Source of the DNA: Corythucha ciliata
Taxonomy: Eukaryota > Arthropoda > Insecta > Hemiptera > Tingidae
Assembly (NCBI GenBank): GCA_038030265.1
Contig: CM075938.1
Span: 41,347,189 to 41,411,188 of the forward strand
Direction of reading: 5' to 3'
Length of the DNA stretch: 64,000 bases
The notes under the pieces were generated by a model. That model was not told the origin of the DNA. It worked only from the letters and a program-made list of their open reading frames with translations, and ran no database searches. Both the position numbers and the translations under genes were made by a program. This document shows positions 54,554 to 64,000 of the stretch, one piece after another (the first letter of the stretch is position 1; each line of letters starts with the position of its first letter).

Positions 54554-57500
54554 ATGATAATTCGACCGAGACACCAACGCCACTTTCGCCAACGTAAGTT
54601 TTTCAATTGGGAGAGGTCTGGTGGTTTGGGGGCAAATTGCGTGGATGGTAAATCAAATTGTTTCCTTTTTTCTTCTTTTTTAATTTCAAGGTATTGAGTG
54701 CTGCAATGTGGGATGGGTCAACGTCAGAAATTTTCAAGCTTTTCTTCTCTCTTGTTTGGCCGCTTGTATCGCGATGCAAAGCAACATCGGACTGGTGGTT
54801 GTTGTAATGATAGACATGTTCGTGAATGAAGAGTATTCGGTGAGCCAAATTTTTTTAAAAGAAAGATGTTTTACATTCCTTGTCGAGTAAATCCATATTT
54901 TCATCAATCCAAATCCCTCTTCCTAGTAGTCCCCTCGCCCTCTCGTTGTTCCTTTCCTCCGTCGGACGTAAGCTATGAAAACATTAAAAAGACCTGTCAA
55001 GACCAGCCTCTCCCACTCTCCTACGCGTTTTTCCCTCGGATGTTTAAAACCGCGCTATTTAGTGGGTACAATAAAATAAATTCCGTCAAATGAACTCCAT
55101 GTCAGCTCTGAAATCCGTTAAACTGACCTCCTCCTCTTTGCTCCTTCCTCTCTCTCTCCTTCTCCTCTCTTTTTCTACTAATTCACTTTGTTTCATGGTT
55201 ATTTTTTAGAGATTCGACTGGTCAGTAAAAAAACAGATGGCCGTGCTCACGTCATTCTCCATGGGTTTCGCCCTAATGAATTTCGCCAGCGGGATTTTCG
55301 CTCAAAAAGTGGACAACAAAATTTTGATTTGCGTGTGTTTTCTGTTCAACTCGGCAGCTTCGTTTGTCACGCCCCTGATGTTGAGCTGTTGTGGAGGGTG
55401 GTCGGCCTTTATGTTGATGAGATTCCTCGTAGGAGCTTCCAGTGTAATTAAGTGAGATTTTAATCTAACGAGGGGTAGTATAGTTTTTTCTTTCAAGCGG
55501 GTGTAGCAGTGGAGGAAATCGTCAAAATTAATTATCCTTCAGCTTAAAAAAAAAAGAGGAGGATTGGAAAAATACTGACATTCTTTGTCAACTTCCCATA
55601 ATGAAGAAAAAAAATGAATGAGCCAGAACAAATCTATTAAAACAAAATTTTTCCGGACATTGTTAGAAGAAACTTTACCGTCTACGTGTTCAGATGAAAA
55701 AGTAGACTTAAGGGGTCCGTAGACGTGCAATATTATTGCACAAACTAGTTTGCGCAATATTTTGTTTCCAGATGTTTACAGAATAAAAATGAGTTGTACA
55801 TTATATTGTGCAACCCACCAATACAACCCACAAACGTTCAATTTTATTGTACAACCCCTAGAGTTTGCGCAATATTTATTGTACGTGTGTGGGCCGCATT
55901 AGACAGTCCAGTGTCATTTGGTGCCTGCTTTTTATTTTACATTTTTTTAATAGTAATAAAAAAACGGTAGGGTAAATCGTTTTTTAACAAATTCTCATTT
56001 CTATGTGCTGAATCTGAAGTTGATGATCGCTAACAACAAAATTAAGGTTTCGGGCCAAGCAGGGGGTTTCGTAACCAACATCCACAGTCCAACATCGAGG
56101 CCGAAAATGAGGAGGCGTAATTATTATTCATTTAGGGTTTGAATTCGGCCCCAAAAGTCAAAATTTATTGAATTAATCGGACTTTTATCAACCATATCTA
56201 ATTGCCAAGATTTACCACCTTCCCGGGTGGCTCACTCACTCCATCCAACGAAGGGAGAACTCCTCCACTGCAGCGGAAGGACACGGATTCAAAGATTTTT
56301 TCACTCAGAAGCAGGGGCTTGGCCAGCCCTTCGTCCCTTGATCTAGAAGTGGGCAGAATAGATCAGGTACATCATTGTCTATGCCTATTGCAGGATTATA
56401 TTCGGGGATGATTCTCAAGAAGAGAACTGGATAGTTCAACAACTCATAACTCGCCGCTGGAAATAATAAATTCATCCTCAGAAACTGAAAAATTAGCGCA
56501 CGCAAATTAGCTATCAACAAATAGTTAGTTAGTTATCGGTCAAAAACTAACACCTCTGCAGGGAAAATGTCGTTGTAGCCTTCTGTAGTGCGGATTTTCC
56601 GTCCAAAGCGGATTTTCCGTGCCAACCCCCCCCCCCCTTCAACAGAAAGTGACACTGTTTTTTTCACTGACACGGAATCGTTATCCTTTCAGAAAAATTC
56701 TTTAAAAATCGTCGTTTTTGGGCTCCCTTGTCATAAGCCCCTAGGCATAACCCCTAGGCAGGTGCAAACCTAGTATAATTCTAGTAGAGCCCTACTGAAG
56801 CGATTGGAACCATCTCCTGGGGGACTTTCATGATTGCCCGATTAGGGAGAAAAGTATGCCGGTGAATTGGCCCATGGACAGAAGGATATTAACGGTAGTT
56901 GCAGCTCGATTGGTGCATTTGGTGATTTTTAAATAAATTTCAAAGTCGTTCAGGGATGGTGCTAGGGGAAATGACGTCAATGGTCACTTTTGAAGCATCT
57001 GATGAGAGAACTCTAACATTTTTGGTTTACAAATAACAAGAAAAATTGTCCCCCTGAAAATTTGACTTACCCCCTCTTCCTCACAACATCCATTTCATTG
57101 ATTAACCTTTGACGTAATCAAATCCCCACTCAAAATGTTTAAAAATTTGCCTTAATAAAATGCTTTATTTATTTCAATGTTTAATATGAGCAATAGCATT
57201 GTGCAAGAGCCCTCTTCCAGAAACACCAGGGCTTGAAAAATGTTCAAGTTCCCCATTGTTTCAACCTCAAGGCCTCTACAGAGGCTTTATTTGACTGGAC
57301 TACAACACTATCATGTTTTTTAGTGCCCCAAATCCACGAAAATGGTTTCTGAATAGGGTACGCTTGCTAAGGGTGCGTTCATAGTGAATCACCTTCACTG
57401 CGATACCTCGATGAGCGATGCCCCGATGAAACATCGATGAAGAACAAACATCAATAATTAATAAATTAATTAGACTGATATTATCCGGACGACGATGGAA

Positions 57501-60500
57501 GGGCATAGCCCAACACGATTCGAGAAAAAATGGCTCCCCGGCGGGATTTGAACCCGCAACCTATGGATTACCAGTCCAGCACGCTGCCATTTGCGCCACG
57601 GAGACGCCTATGGGAGTCGTACTCCGAGGGATAAGCTAAGCCGAACCCCACCCACCCAGGTCCATTGTTTCTCGAAACTCTAGGCGCTTCTCCTGATCGG
57701 TAAACCACGCCGAATTTTATCTTATCTAGATGTTGTTAGATGGATATAATGAATAAATCTGTCGCCGGTATTTTAATTAATAAATTAATTAGACTGATAT
57801 TATCCGGACGACGATGGAAGGGCATAGCCCAACACGATTCGAGATTCGAGAAAAAATGGCTCCCCGGCGGGATTTGAACCCGCAACGGGTTCAAATTATA
57901 ATGAACGGTTACGGTTATGTTACGTCACGATAAGCGTGAAAGTCAAATTTCAAGTTTCATTGTTAACCACACAAAGTTAAAGACATATTTCCTGAATTCA
58001 TTTGAAGCAGTTAAATACACCTATAGCCTATCATATGTTCATATTTAAGTGCCACTGCAAATTGCGATCACTCTTTTTCCACCAGCACACCCGATTACGC
58101 TAATGTGACGTCACATAACCGTAAACGGTGCATCAGACGGTTATGCAGTAACTCCCTATTATCCAGAGGTTTTTATTAATGTTGATAACATCAAAATTAC
58201 ATGGTTATTCAAGTCCCACCCGACCACTAGCGTTGGTTGCTAACGTCAATAACCGGTTAATGTTGATAATTCATCACAATAGGGAGTTATTGCATAACCG
58301 TCTGACGGTTAACGTTAACGGTTATGTGACGTCATGATAAGCGTAAAATTCAAATTTTTAGTTTAAGCGTTTATCACAAACGTTTAAAGACCAGCATGAG
58401 GAGGTGTTTAATTAATTTATTTGAAGCAAATAAGTGCATCTATGCCCTACCATGTGTTCATAGTTAAGCGTAACTATTATTTGCAATAACTCTTTTTCCA
58501 CCGACACAAACGGCTACGCTTATGGTGACGTCACATAACCGTAAGCGTTAAGCGTCAGACGTTTATGCAATAACTCCCTATTATGTAGGTAGTTGTTCAC
58601 AACATGAATCGAGCCACTTCGGGTAATGTCGTTGTTATCTGGTTAATGACGCCAATAACAACGATTTTTCCCGGATATTGGAGTCAATAACCGATTTCAA
58701 TCGTTAACCGTATCATATATGTATAACCATAGTGTCCATAAGGGAAGTTTTTTATCGAAGCCCCGTCCACACGTTCAAACTCACTTTGCTAACGGGTTTG
58801 CCCCCAGCACATAATGAAGCACGAGCCTGCTGATTCAAACCCGTTTGCACAAAAGTTTGAAGGAAAGTTTGAGCGTGTGGACGGAGCTCTAGTAGCGTTT
58901 TCCATTTGCAAAACTCGAATTGGGTCAATTCATTTCCACCTGTCCTATTTGAATGAAATCATATGTAATTATAATGAAAAATACGAGTGGAAATGAATTG
59001 CCACGTTTCAGAGTTGTATGCAATTGGAAAACGCTAAAAATGTTTTTGGTAGGAGTGAACAAATCGATCTATCTACCTGATGCTTGGGTTACTAGACTTC
59101 CAACTTTTACCGGACATATCCCACTTTTTAGAGCGCCCCGGTACGTCCGAGCTCATTTTTCAGGTGTCCGGTGAGAGGTCAAAATTGTCCTTTTTTTGTT
59201 CTCACTTTCCATAGTTCTTACACCATTTGGTAAATGGTTATACCATTTGGTAGTTCTACCCCAATTTCGCGGATTTCCACTCATCAAAACTAAATTTTGC
59301 GCATTCTTCTCATTCCAATCACACGATTTCGTCGGTTTGGCTTTCAAAAACTTAATTTCGTGAAGTTTGCTCTTTTAAAAACTATTTCGCGGACTTCAGC
59401 TCGTTCAAACTTTGATTTCGTGGACTTGGCTCCTTTAAAACCCAATTTCGAATATTTTTCGCTCATCGAAACCAAATATTTATCGTTCGGTTTGGTTCGA
59501 AAAATTAATTTTACAAAAAACGACCGACGAAAAAACAATTTTCACGATTTTGGCTTTTTCTGACCTATTTTCATCGGAGATTTCACCTTTTCTATAACAA
59601 AGTTCCCCAGATTGGAAACACACAACTCTCTGTCACAATGTCAACGCACAAAAATTCCCAAAGATCTTGAGAACGGGCGCACAAAGAAATCAGTTTGAGA
59701 AACAAACTCAATATTTTTGGGAATATTTGTTTTGGTACGGCGTTGACCCCCTCCCCCTCCAATCATTTGTTAAGAAACTAGAGTAAGGGAGGGGCCAAAT
59801 TTACCCGCCAAAATGAGGTCGTCATTTTATGTTTCAATGTCCATAGGGCTTGGTGCTGCCAGGTATCTACGGTCAATTGTCACGATGGAGTCCATTTCCA
59901 GAGAGAGTCCGAATGAACGCCACTGTTTGGGCAGGTAAGAAATTAAATTGTTTCTTTTTACGTTTCAGGCGGCACCATTTGGTGCACAGTTCCTCTGGGC
60001 AATTTACCCCATGTTATCGCCCCTAGGAGAAATATATTATTTTTGAAATATCGGTTTAAAAAGGATACGGTTATTTTACTTCAACACTTGGTGTAACAAG
60101 GCCTGGATTAACGCGATTAACTGCGTTTATTGGCGGGAAAGGCCGCTTCGTCATTCAAGTCCAGATATTTGAAATAGGAATCCAATTGGATATTATATAA
60201 ATAATTGATTACTTGAATATTAATGTTTTAATATCACATTATTGTGTGGGGGTATAAGTTCTTAAACTAAATTTGAGAGTGTGCATGACCATAACCACAC
60301 CAGAGGTCAACCGAAGCCATCAGATTTTTCAGAGGGGTCCCGTAGAGTTGTCCTGATGTAAAAATGGAAAGAGCGTTTCAAACGAACCGAACAGGACGAA
60401 CGCTCAACAATAATTCCTGAGGGCTGAAAGAGTTTAACTGATAAGAATTTAATGAAAAATTTTGTTAAAACGAATAGTAATGAAATAGAACTAGAGCAAT

Positions 60501-63176
60501 TATATTTTGTAAATGCTGTTCGTAAGGCAGCATGAATTCCTGTTCCAAGTACCAACTTCAACAGGTATTTTTCATGTTGTAGCCATAATTCACGCACCTA
60601 ATTGGTTAATTTTCAACTGCTTATGTGACTCATACCGTTATACGTTTCAGGAGCATTTATTGGCCACGCCGCTAGCACACTGATCACCGGGCGCTCTCAC
60701 ATGTTGGGCATTCCCTGGCCCTACACATTCTACACAGTCGGCCTCTGTACGAGTATCACTTGTTTTTTATGGGTTGTTTTTGGAGCCTACGACCCGAAAA
60801 GCTGTTTTTACATTTCTTACGACGAAGAAGTATTCATTCAGTCGACTCTGTTCGATGATGAAGACAACGTTCAAGTATGCCAAGATTTCTGTTTGATGAA
60901 TTTTTTCCCCCCAGTTTTCTTTTTTTTTTTCGATTAGATTGAAGAAATCCCCTGGAGACAAATCTTCAGAAATAAACCATTTTTCGCCCTCATCACCGTA
61001 CACTTCTGTCACAATTTTGCGTTCTCGATAGTTATGACTCAAATGCCGATCTATTTCAAATTTGTGTTTAAATACACTTTCTACCAGGTAAGATCATGCG
61101 AAATTCGTGGAGATTTGAATTCAGCCCGCTAGCGAAATTCCCTAGGGCCTTGGGGGTTTGTTAGAAGAGGCGGAAAGGGACGTTTCATAATGCAGAGTTT
61201 TGTCTCTGGCAATGGGATGATAGAAAATCGCAACTGGCATACTTGATCAATTTCTAAACAGACGTTTCTTTCAATATTTAAAACCTCACCCCCAATCCTA
61301 TACATCTTGGGATTCTCAGTTTTCTACCGAGTTCACCAAGAGAATAATCCCGTTATTCAGGGCTGCAATAAAAAAGTCCTCAGCTTCTCTTAGCCTTCCT
61401 TGCAATTTTTTTATGCTTAGGGCCTGGATCCTTAGAATGTACCCTCACCCCACATTTCCGCAATTACTCATCTTATTATACCGGAATGGAATATTCTCCC
61501 CATTTTTTCATGCTTAAGACTCAAGAACGACTTTTTTCCTTCCAAAAAATGAACCAATCAACTCAATTTCTCATGAGTTCCTGTGAAATGGTCATGGGTG
61601 TGGTGAGGGTGGTCTTAACAAGTGAAGTACCTGGGAATACAACAAGTACTTCGCTTTAATCTATTCAGTAAAAGGGTTTTTAACTCTGACTTCTCCTTTC
61701 TTTTTTATTATTCTAATATTCGTGAGTGCCTTAAACAATTCTAACAAATTCTTCTTCTGCTCCCTCCTCTCATCACTACACCCCCCTCCACCCAATCTCT
61801 TTTTCAACAGGCGGCAGTGGTGACATCTTTTCCATTTGCAATAGCCTACGCTTTTTCTTTTCCAGCGACTTACATAATGGAATTATTCATTAATGCTAAT
61901 ATCACGACAATTGGATTCTCTCAGAAGTTCTATACAATTCTCGGTAAACATTAGCTAAGCTTTAAAAATTAATTTTATTCGGGGTAGTTAGTTTTTTAAA
62001 GATGTGATATTCCAGAAAGTTTGTGACAAAAACCAAGAGTTAGTTGATAAAGCTTTTTGAAGCACCCAAAAATTCACCACTCTGAAGGTAAGTAATTTAA
62101 AAGACAGGATGCTCGTCGGATATGAAATTCGAGATCGCAGTTACGGCTATTGCAAAAATAATCGCTAATAACGTGCGTATCAACAGAAGGGTTAGAGTAA
62201 ATTTCGTGGCTATTGTTCCCTGAACTGTCAATTTCGCGACTGATTTATACCTCTTTATCACAATTTCGTGGCTATTTGGCTCTACAAAACTTCAATTTAG
62301 AGGTTATTTAGTATTTTATCCTAAAAATGCAATTAAGGGCTATTATCTCCCGAAACTTCTAATTTTCACGGCAATGTATCCCTCGAAGTTTGCGTTTCCC
62401 GCCTAACTTATCGCCTTTCCCCCTTGCAATTTTGCGGCTATTATCATCCTTGAATCATGAAATGTATACTGAAATATGGGGGGGGGGGCATCTGGGTGCT
62501 TCAAAAACAGATTCAAATAACTCAAGTGGGTTTGAGCTATATGTACAGTATAATGCTCTGGTCAACTAAAATTGCTTTCGCTTGACTGGTTGGATACTTT
62601 CTGTTGATACCGTGAGGCTCCCAATCCCACGTTGACAGGGTGCCAGTGTTTACTGACAAAGTCAAGATTCCTTCTGTCTATTTGAAACTATGTATTTTTA
62701 AATATTTTCCTATTTCATCTCTTGCATTTTCAGCCAACTGGGGTTCGACTATTTGTTTCTTGGCCATGTCACTCTCGGACAAGCTCATCGTCTCCGTGAC
62801 CATGTACGCCGTAATCGCCTCCCTCGAACTGTACAACTTTGCAGGTTTCCACATCAACCACACAAATCTGGCGCCCAACATTAGCGCTATAATACTTGGA
62901 CTCGCTCTGGGTGTTTCGAGCATAGGGTCGGTTGTGGGGCCTATTATGATTTCTGAGATGACAGATGATATTGTATGTTATTAGTTATTACCTATCGTAT
63001 ACAACTACCAACATCTTGATGTAATTATTATTTAATAATTCTGACAGTCAGACCGGGAGGCCTGGGTGTGGGTCTTCGTCGCTTTAACGTTCACATCGTT
63101 CTTGGGGAGTTTGATTTTTACGCTCTTCGGGTCGGCGAACGTTCAAGACTTCTGTAACGAAGAAAAATTAATGTAA
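54554..63176 (+). CDS. SLC17-type MFS transporter (anion/phosphate cotransporter-like), 461 aa
   Basis: Nine exons fit one frame: 54554-54593, 54691-54839, 55210-55443, 59847-59934, 60651-60874, 60938-61087, 61811-61943, 62734-62972 and 63048-63176 (1,386 nt). Landmarks in order: SNIGLVVVVMID (TM1), FDWSVKKQMAVLTSFSMGFA (TM2), the TM4 signature RFLVGASS plus GLVLPG, LSRWSPFPERVRMNATVWAG (WxPxxER), WPYTFYTVGLCTSIT, IPWRQIF then FFALITVHFCHNFAFS (iPW of SLC17), and NHTNLAPNISAIILGLALGV. SLC17 members are 12-TM carriers of organic or inorganic anions. The usual glycosylated loop after TM1 is very short here. Exon 1 (13 codons, ATG at 54554) is the weakest part, chosen because its GTAAGT donor and phase fit. 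Exon 3 ends at AGT with a GTAATT donor, since the next donor breaks the frame. Confidence 0.88.
55711..55898. mobile_element. MITE, AGGGGTCCGTAGACGTGCAA family (188 bp)
   Basis: Inverted ends (GGGGTCCGTAGACGTGCAAT / rc GCGGCCCACACACGTACAAT), TTA on each side (55708-55710, 55899-55901). It lies in intron 3 of the SLC17-like gene. Relatives at 11047 and 46899. Confidence 0.82.
55902..56311. other. Intron spacer, nothing recognised
   Basis: AT-rich, non-coding. Confidence 0.4.
56312..56420 (+). mobile_element. hAT-like element end, CAGGGGCTTGGCC
   Basis: CAGGGGCTTGGCCAGCCC then CCCTTGATCTAGAAGTGGGCAG, with TATATTCGGGGAT 70 bp on, is collinear with the copy at 15490 and resembles the right end of the element at 32156-34103. 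No partner end found. A 12-C tract lies at 56626-56637. Confidence 0.6.
56829..57255 (+). repeat. Dispersed ~420-bp repeat, copy 2
   Basis: Same orientation and order of blocks as 28530-28945. The copy here is in intron 3 of the SLC17-like gene. Confidence 0.8.
57462..57605 (-). mobile_element. tRNA-headed SINE-like unit
   Basis: The minus strand reads a tRNA-like head (57605-57533) followed by a body containing GAATCGTGTTGGGCTATGCC and TCGTCGTCCGGATAATATC. The body and part of the head recur at 57772-57886, so it is a repeat, not just a tRNA gene. Confidence 0.65.
57533..57605 (-). tRNA. tRNA-Thr(GGT)-like sequence, 73 nt
   Basis: It folds as a cloverleaf: acceptor GTCTCCG/CGGGGAG with a mismatch at the first pair, D stem GCGC/GCGT, anticodon arm TGGA-CTGGTAA-TCCA with the outer pair lost, and a perfect T arm GCGGG-TTCAAAT-CCCGC. 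The loop CTGGTAA gives anticodon GGT. Eukaryotes normally read Thr ACY codons with AGT, so GGT, the two broken pairs and the repeat context favour a tRNA-derived SINE head over a working gene. Confidence 0.55.
57772..57886 (-). mobile_element. Second, truncated copy of the tRNA-headed unit
   Basis: Matches 57462-57560 nearly base for base, with a GATTCGA duplication, and stops inside the T arm. Its end forms the palindrome ATTTGAACCC-GCAAC-GGGTTCAAAT, so a piece of B box is joined head to head. Confidence 0.75.
57898..58160. mobile_element. MITE with CRE motif in its TIR, copy A (5' end truncated)
   Basis: Left end GGTTA(C)GGTTATGTTACGTCAC, right end GTGACGTCACATAACCGT then CAGACGGTTATGCAGTAACTCC. 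Collinear with copy B just downstream. Confidence 0.7.
58278..58582. mobile_element. MITE with CRE motif in its TIR, copy B (305 bp)
   Basis: Long inverted ends of about 58 bp: AATAGGGAGTTATTGCATAA then CCGTCTGACGGTTAACG and GGTTATGTGACGTCA. TGACGTCA lies at 58327-58334 and 58526-58533, plus 58106-58113 in copy A. Confidence 0.8.
58759..58888. mobile_element. MITE, AGCCCCGTCCACACG family (130 bp)
   Basis: The ends AGCCCCGTCCACACGTTCAA and rc AGCTCCGTCCACACGCTCAA carry AAACGGGTTTG motifs inside. The ends resemble those of the 12.97-kb Harbinger-type element (AGCCCCGTCTACA). No clear duplication. Confidence 0.7.
58893..59035. mobile_element. MITE, TAGCGTTTTCCA-TTGCA family (143 bp)
   Basis: TAGCGTTTTCCATTTGCA at the left and rc TAGCGTTTTCCAATTGCA at the right, both followed by CAATTCATTTCCAC. 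It abuts the previous MITE with a 4-bp gap. Confidence 0.72.
59230..59580. repeat. Degenerate ~30-bp array, ATTTCG(C/T)GGA(C/T)TT units
   Basis: About ten units AAA-CNAATTTCGNGGACTTNGCTC in a row in intron 3 of the SLC17-like gene. Reverse complement of the 16-kb array unit. Confidence 0.7.
61088..61810. other. SLC17 intron 6, no internal feature
   Basis: Pyrimidine-rich towards the acceptor TTTTTCAACAG. Nothing else seen. Confidence 0.5.
62190..62460. repeat. Degenerate ~30-bp array in SLC17 intron 7
   Basis: Units with AATTTCG(T/C)GGCTATT recur about eight times, followed by 11 G at 62478-62488. Confidence 0.6.
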
Positions 63177-63239
63177 TGCTGCATTATCATTTTTATTTTA
63201 TTTTTTCTTTTTACTCTCAATTTCATGACGGTCTCAAGC

Positions 63240-63245
63240 AATAAA
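63240..63245 (+). terminator. Polyadenylation signal AATAAA for SLC17-like gene
   Basis: AATAAA lies 64 bp after the stop codon, a normal distance. Confidence 0.55.
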
Positions 63246-64000
63246 CCATTTCGAATTAAATATTGTCTCTTGCATTCACACTTCTTGCCAGCAAAAAATC
63301 AGGAACGAGCCCATACTCTTTGTACACTTTAACAAACTGGTGCATACTACGATGCGTTATTTAAACGATTCCTGACATACAAGGAAAGGAAAAAGGCGCA
63401 GTAATAAATGTAATATTGTTAACCAACGTACCGGTTTCTTGATGAGCAGACCAAGTAGATATACTAAAAAAAGAACAGCATGAGTAGATGTAAAACAAAT
63501 AAAGACAATTAGATAACAAAATCATTATAAGTAATACTAATCGCTATAATAACAGAATAACAAGTAGACGAGGAGTAGAGGTAGTGCAAATACAGACAAT
63601 CAGATAGCGAAACAATTGGGTAATACCAAATGCTATATGTGTCCTGACAATCAATCACCTATACCATCCAAAATCCTAATCCATTGAAGTTCTCTACGAA
63701 ATAATTCTGGAACCATTTGTTTTAAAGTGCCCCATACACGTACAGGGACATTTCGCAAGAAATGGCAAACTTTTATCTTCAGAATGTTATACGGCATAAG
63801 ATAAGCTCTGAGCGAATTCTACAATTTCCTCTTGTTGTATGGTCCATGGGAACAAAATTTGTCAAACAGAAAGTGCTTTGAAAACATTGAAATCCTAATT
63901 TCTCACTCCCTTGTCTTGTCCTCTGGTTCAATCTTGGGCATTGTGAACCACATTACCATGTCAGCTTTTGAAAATCCACGGAAAACCGAAAAGTTTTTGT
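63246..64000. other. 3' intergenic; diverged ~85-bp tandem duplication
   Basis: ACAAATAAAGACAATTAGATA and GCAAATACAGACAATCAGATA, with matching surroundings (GTAATAC-AA), show an old tandem duplication at about 63474-63635. No gene recognised. Confidence 0.45.

Noticed and set aside
54368..54592. 74-aa minus-strand ORF opposite the proposed SLC17 exon 1
   Set aside because: No domain; it overlaps the better supported plus-strand exon and GTAAGT donor.
55188..55451. 87-aa ORF in an alternative frame over SLC17 exon 3
   Set aside because: Shadow of the real exon; the accepted frame gives transmembrane segments and fits the neighbouring phases.
63640..63800. Minus-strand RELQWIRIL phrase resembling the tail of some retroelements
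   Set aside because: Too short and isolated to assign to any family.
1..64000. CRISPR arrays, operons, bacterial promoters or phage genes
   Set aside because: Spliced genes, LINEs, MITEs and BEL/Gypsy elements show eukaryotic nuclear DNA; the repeat arrays are too degenerate for CRISPR.

Overview
This window looks like an arthropod nuclear genome, most likely an insect and possibly a hemipteran. The order is a guess. It is AT-rich, its genes have short exons with GT-AG introns, and it is crowded with transposable elements. There are no operons, ribosome binding sites or CRISPR arrays. The recognisable host genes are two ecdysteroid kinase-like / CHK-kinase-like (EcKL) genes and one SLC17-type major facilitator transporter, all on the + strand.

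Layout. 1-2300: broken BEL/Pao retrotransposon with an intact integrase part. 3.5-4.7 kb: long imperfect foldback. 6.0-6.5 kb: LINE relic. 6.6-8.6 kb: EcKL copy 1, without its N-terminal exon and without the catalytic Asp. 10.2-10.7 kb: hAT transposase relic. 12.97-15.15 kb: PIF/Harbinger-type element with TTA target duplication and a MADF-like ORF. 15.5-22 kb: MITEs, degenerate ~30-bp repeat arrays, a LINE RNase H relic and a Gypsy relic. 25.1-26.9 kb: second LINE relic on the minus strand. 26.86-37.15 kb: one Ty3/Gypsy pol copy split exactly by an 8,676-bp insertion, which itself holds foldbacks and a hAT-like element full of degenerate repeats. 37.3-41.2 kb: Harbinger transposase with one nonsense codon, then a minus-strand MADF ORF. 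44.1-51.8 kb: intact five-exon EcKL (404 aa). 53.1-54.0 kb: TTAA-flanked foldback and a LINE endonuclease relic. 54.55-63.18 kb: nine-exon SLC17-like gene (461 aa), whose 4.4-kb third intron is packed with MITEs and tRNA-derived repeats.

How the parts relate. The two EcKL genes share intron positions and phases, so they are old tandem paralogs now separated by a ~36-kb transposon island. One stayed intact while the other decayed. Most of the rest is a layered record of insertions. Many carry readable target-site duplications: TTA for Harbinger types, 8 bp for hAT types, TTAA for a foldback. Exon boundaries were derived by hand from reading frame and splice-site consensus, without transcript or homology searches.
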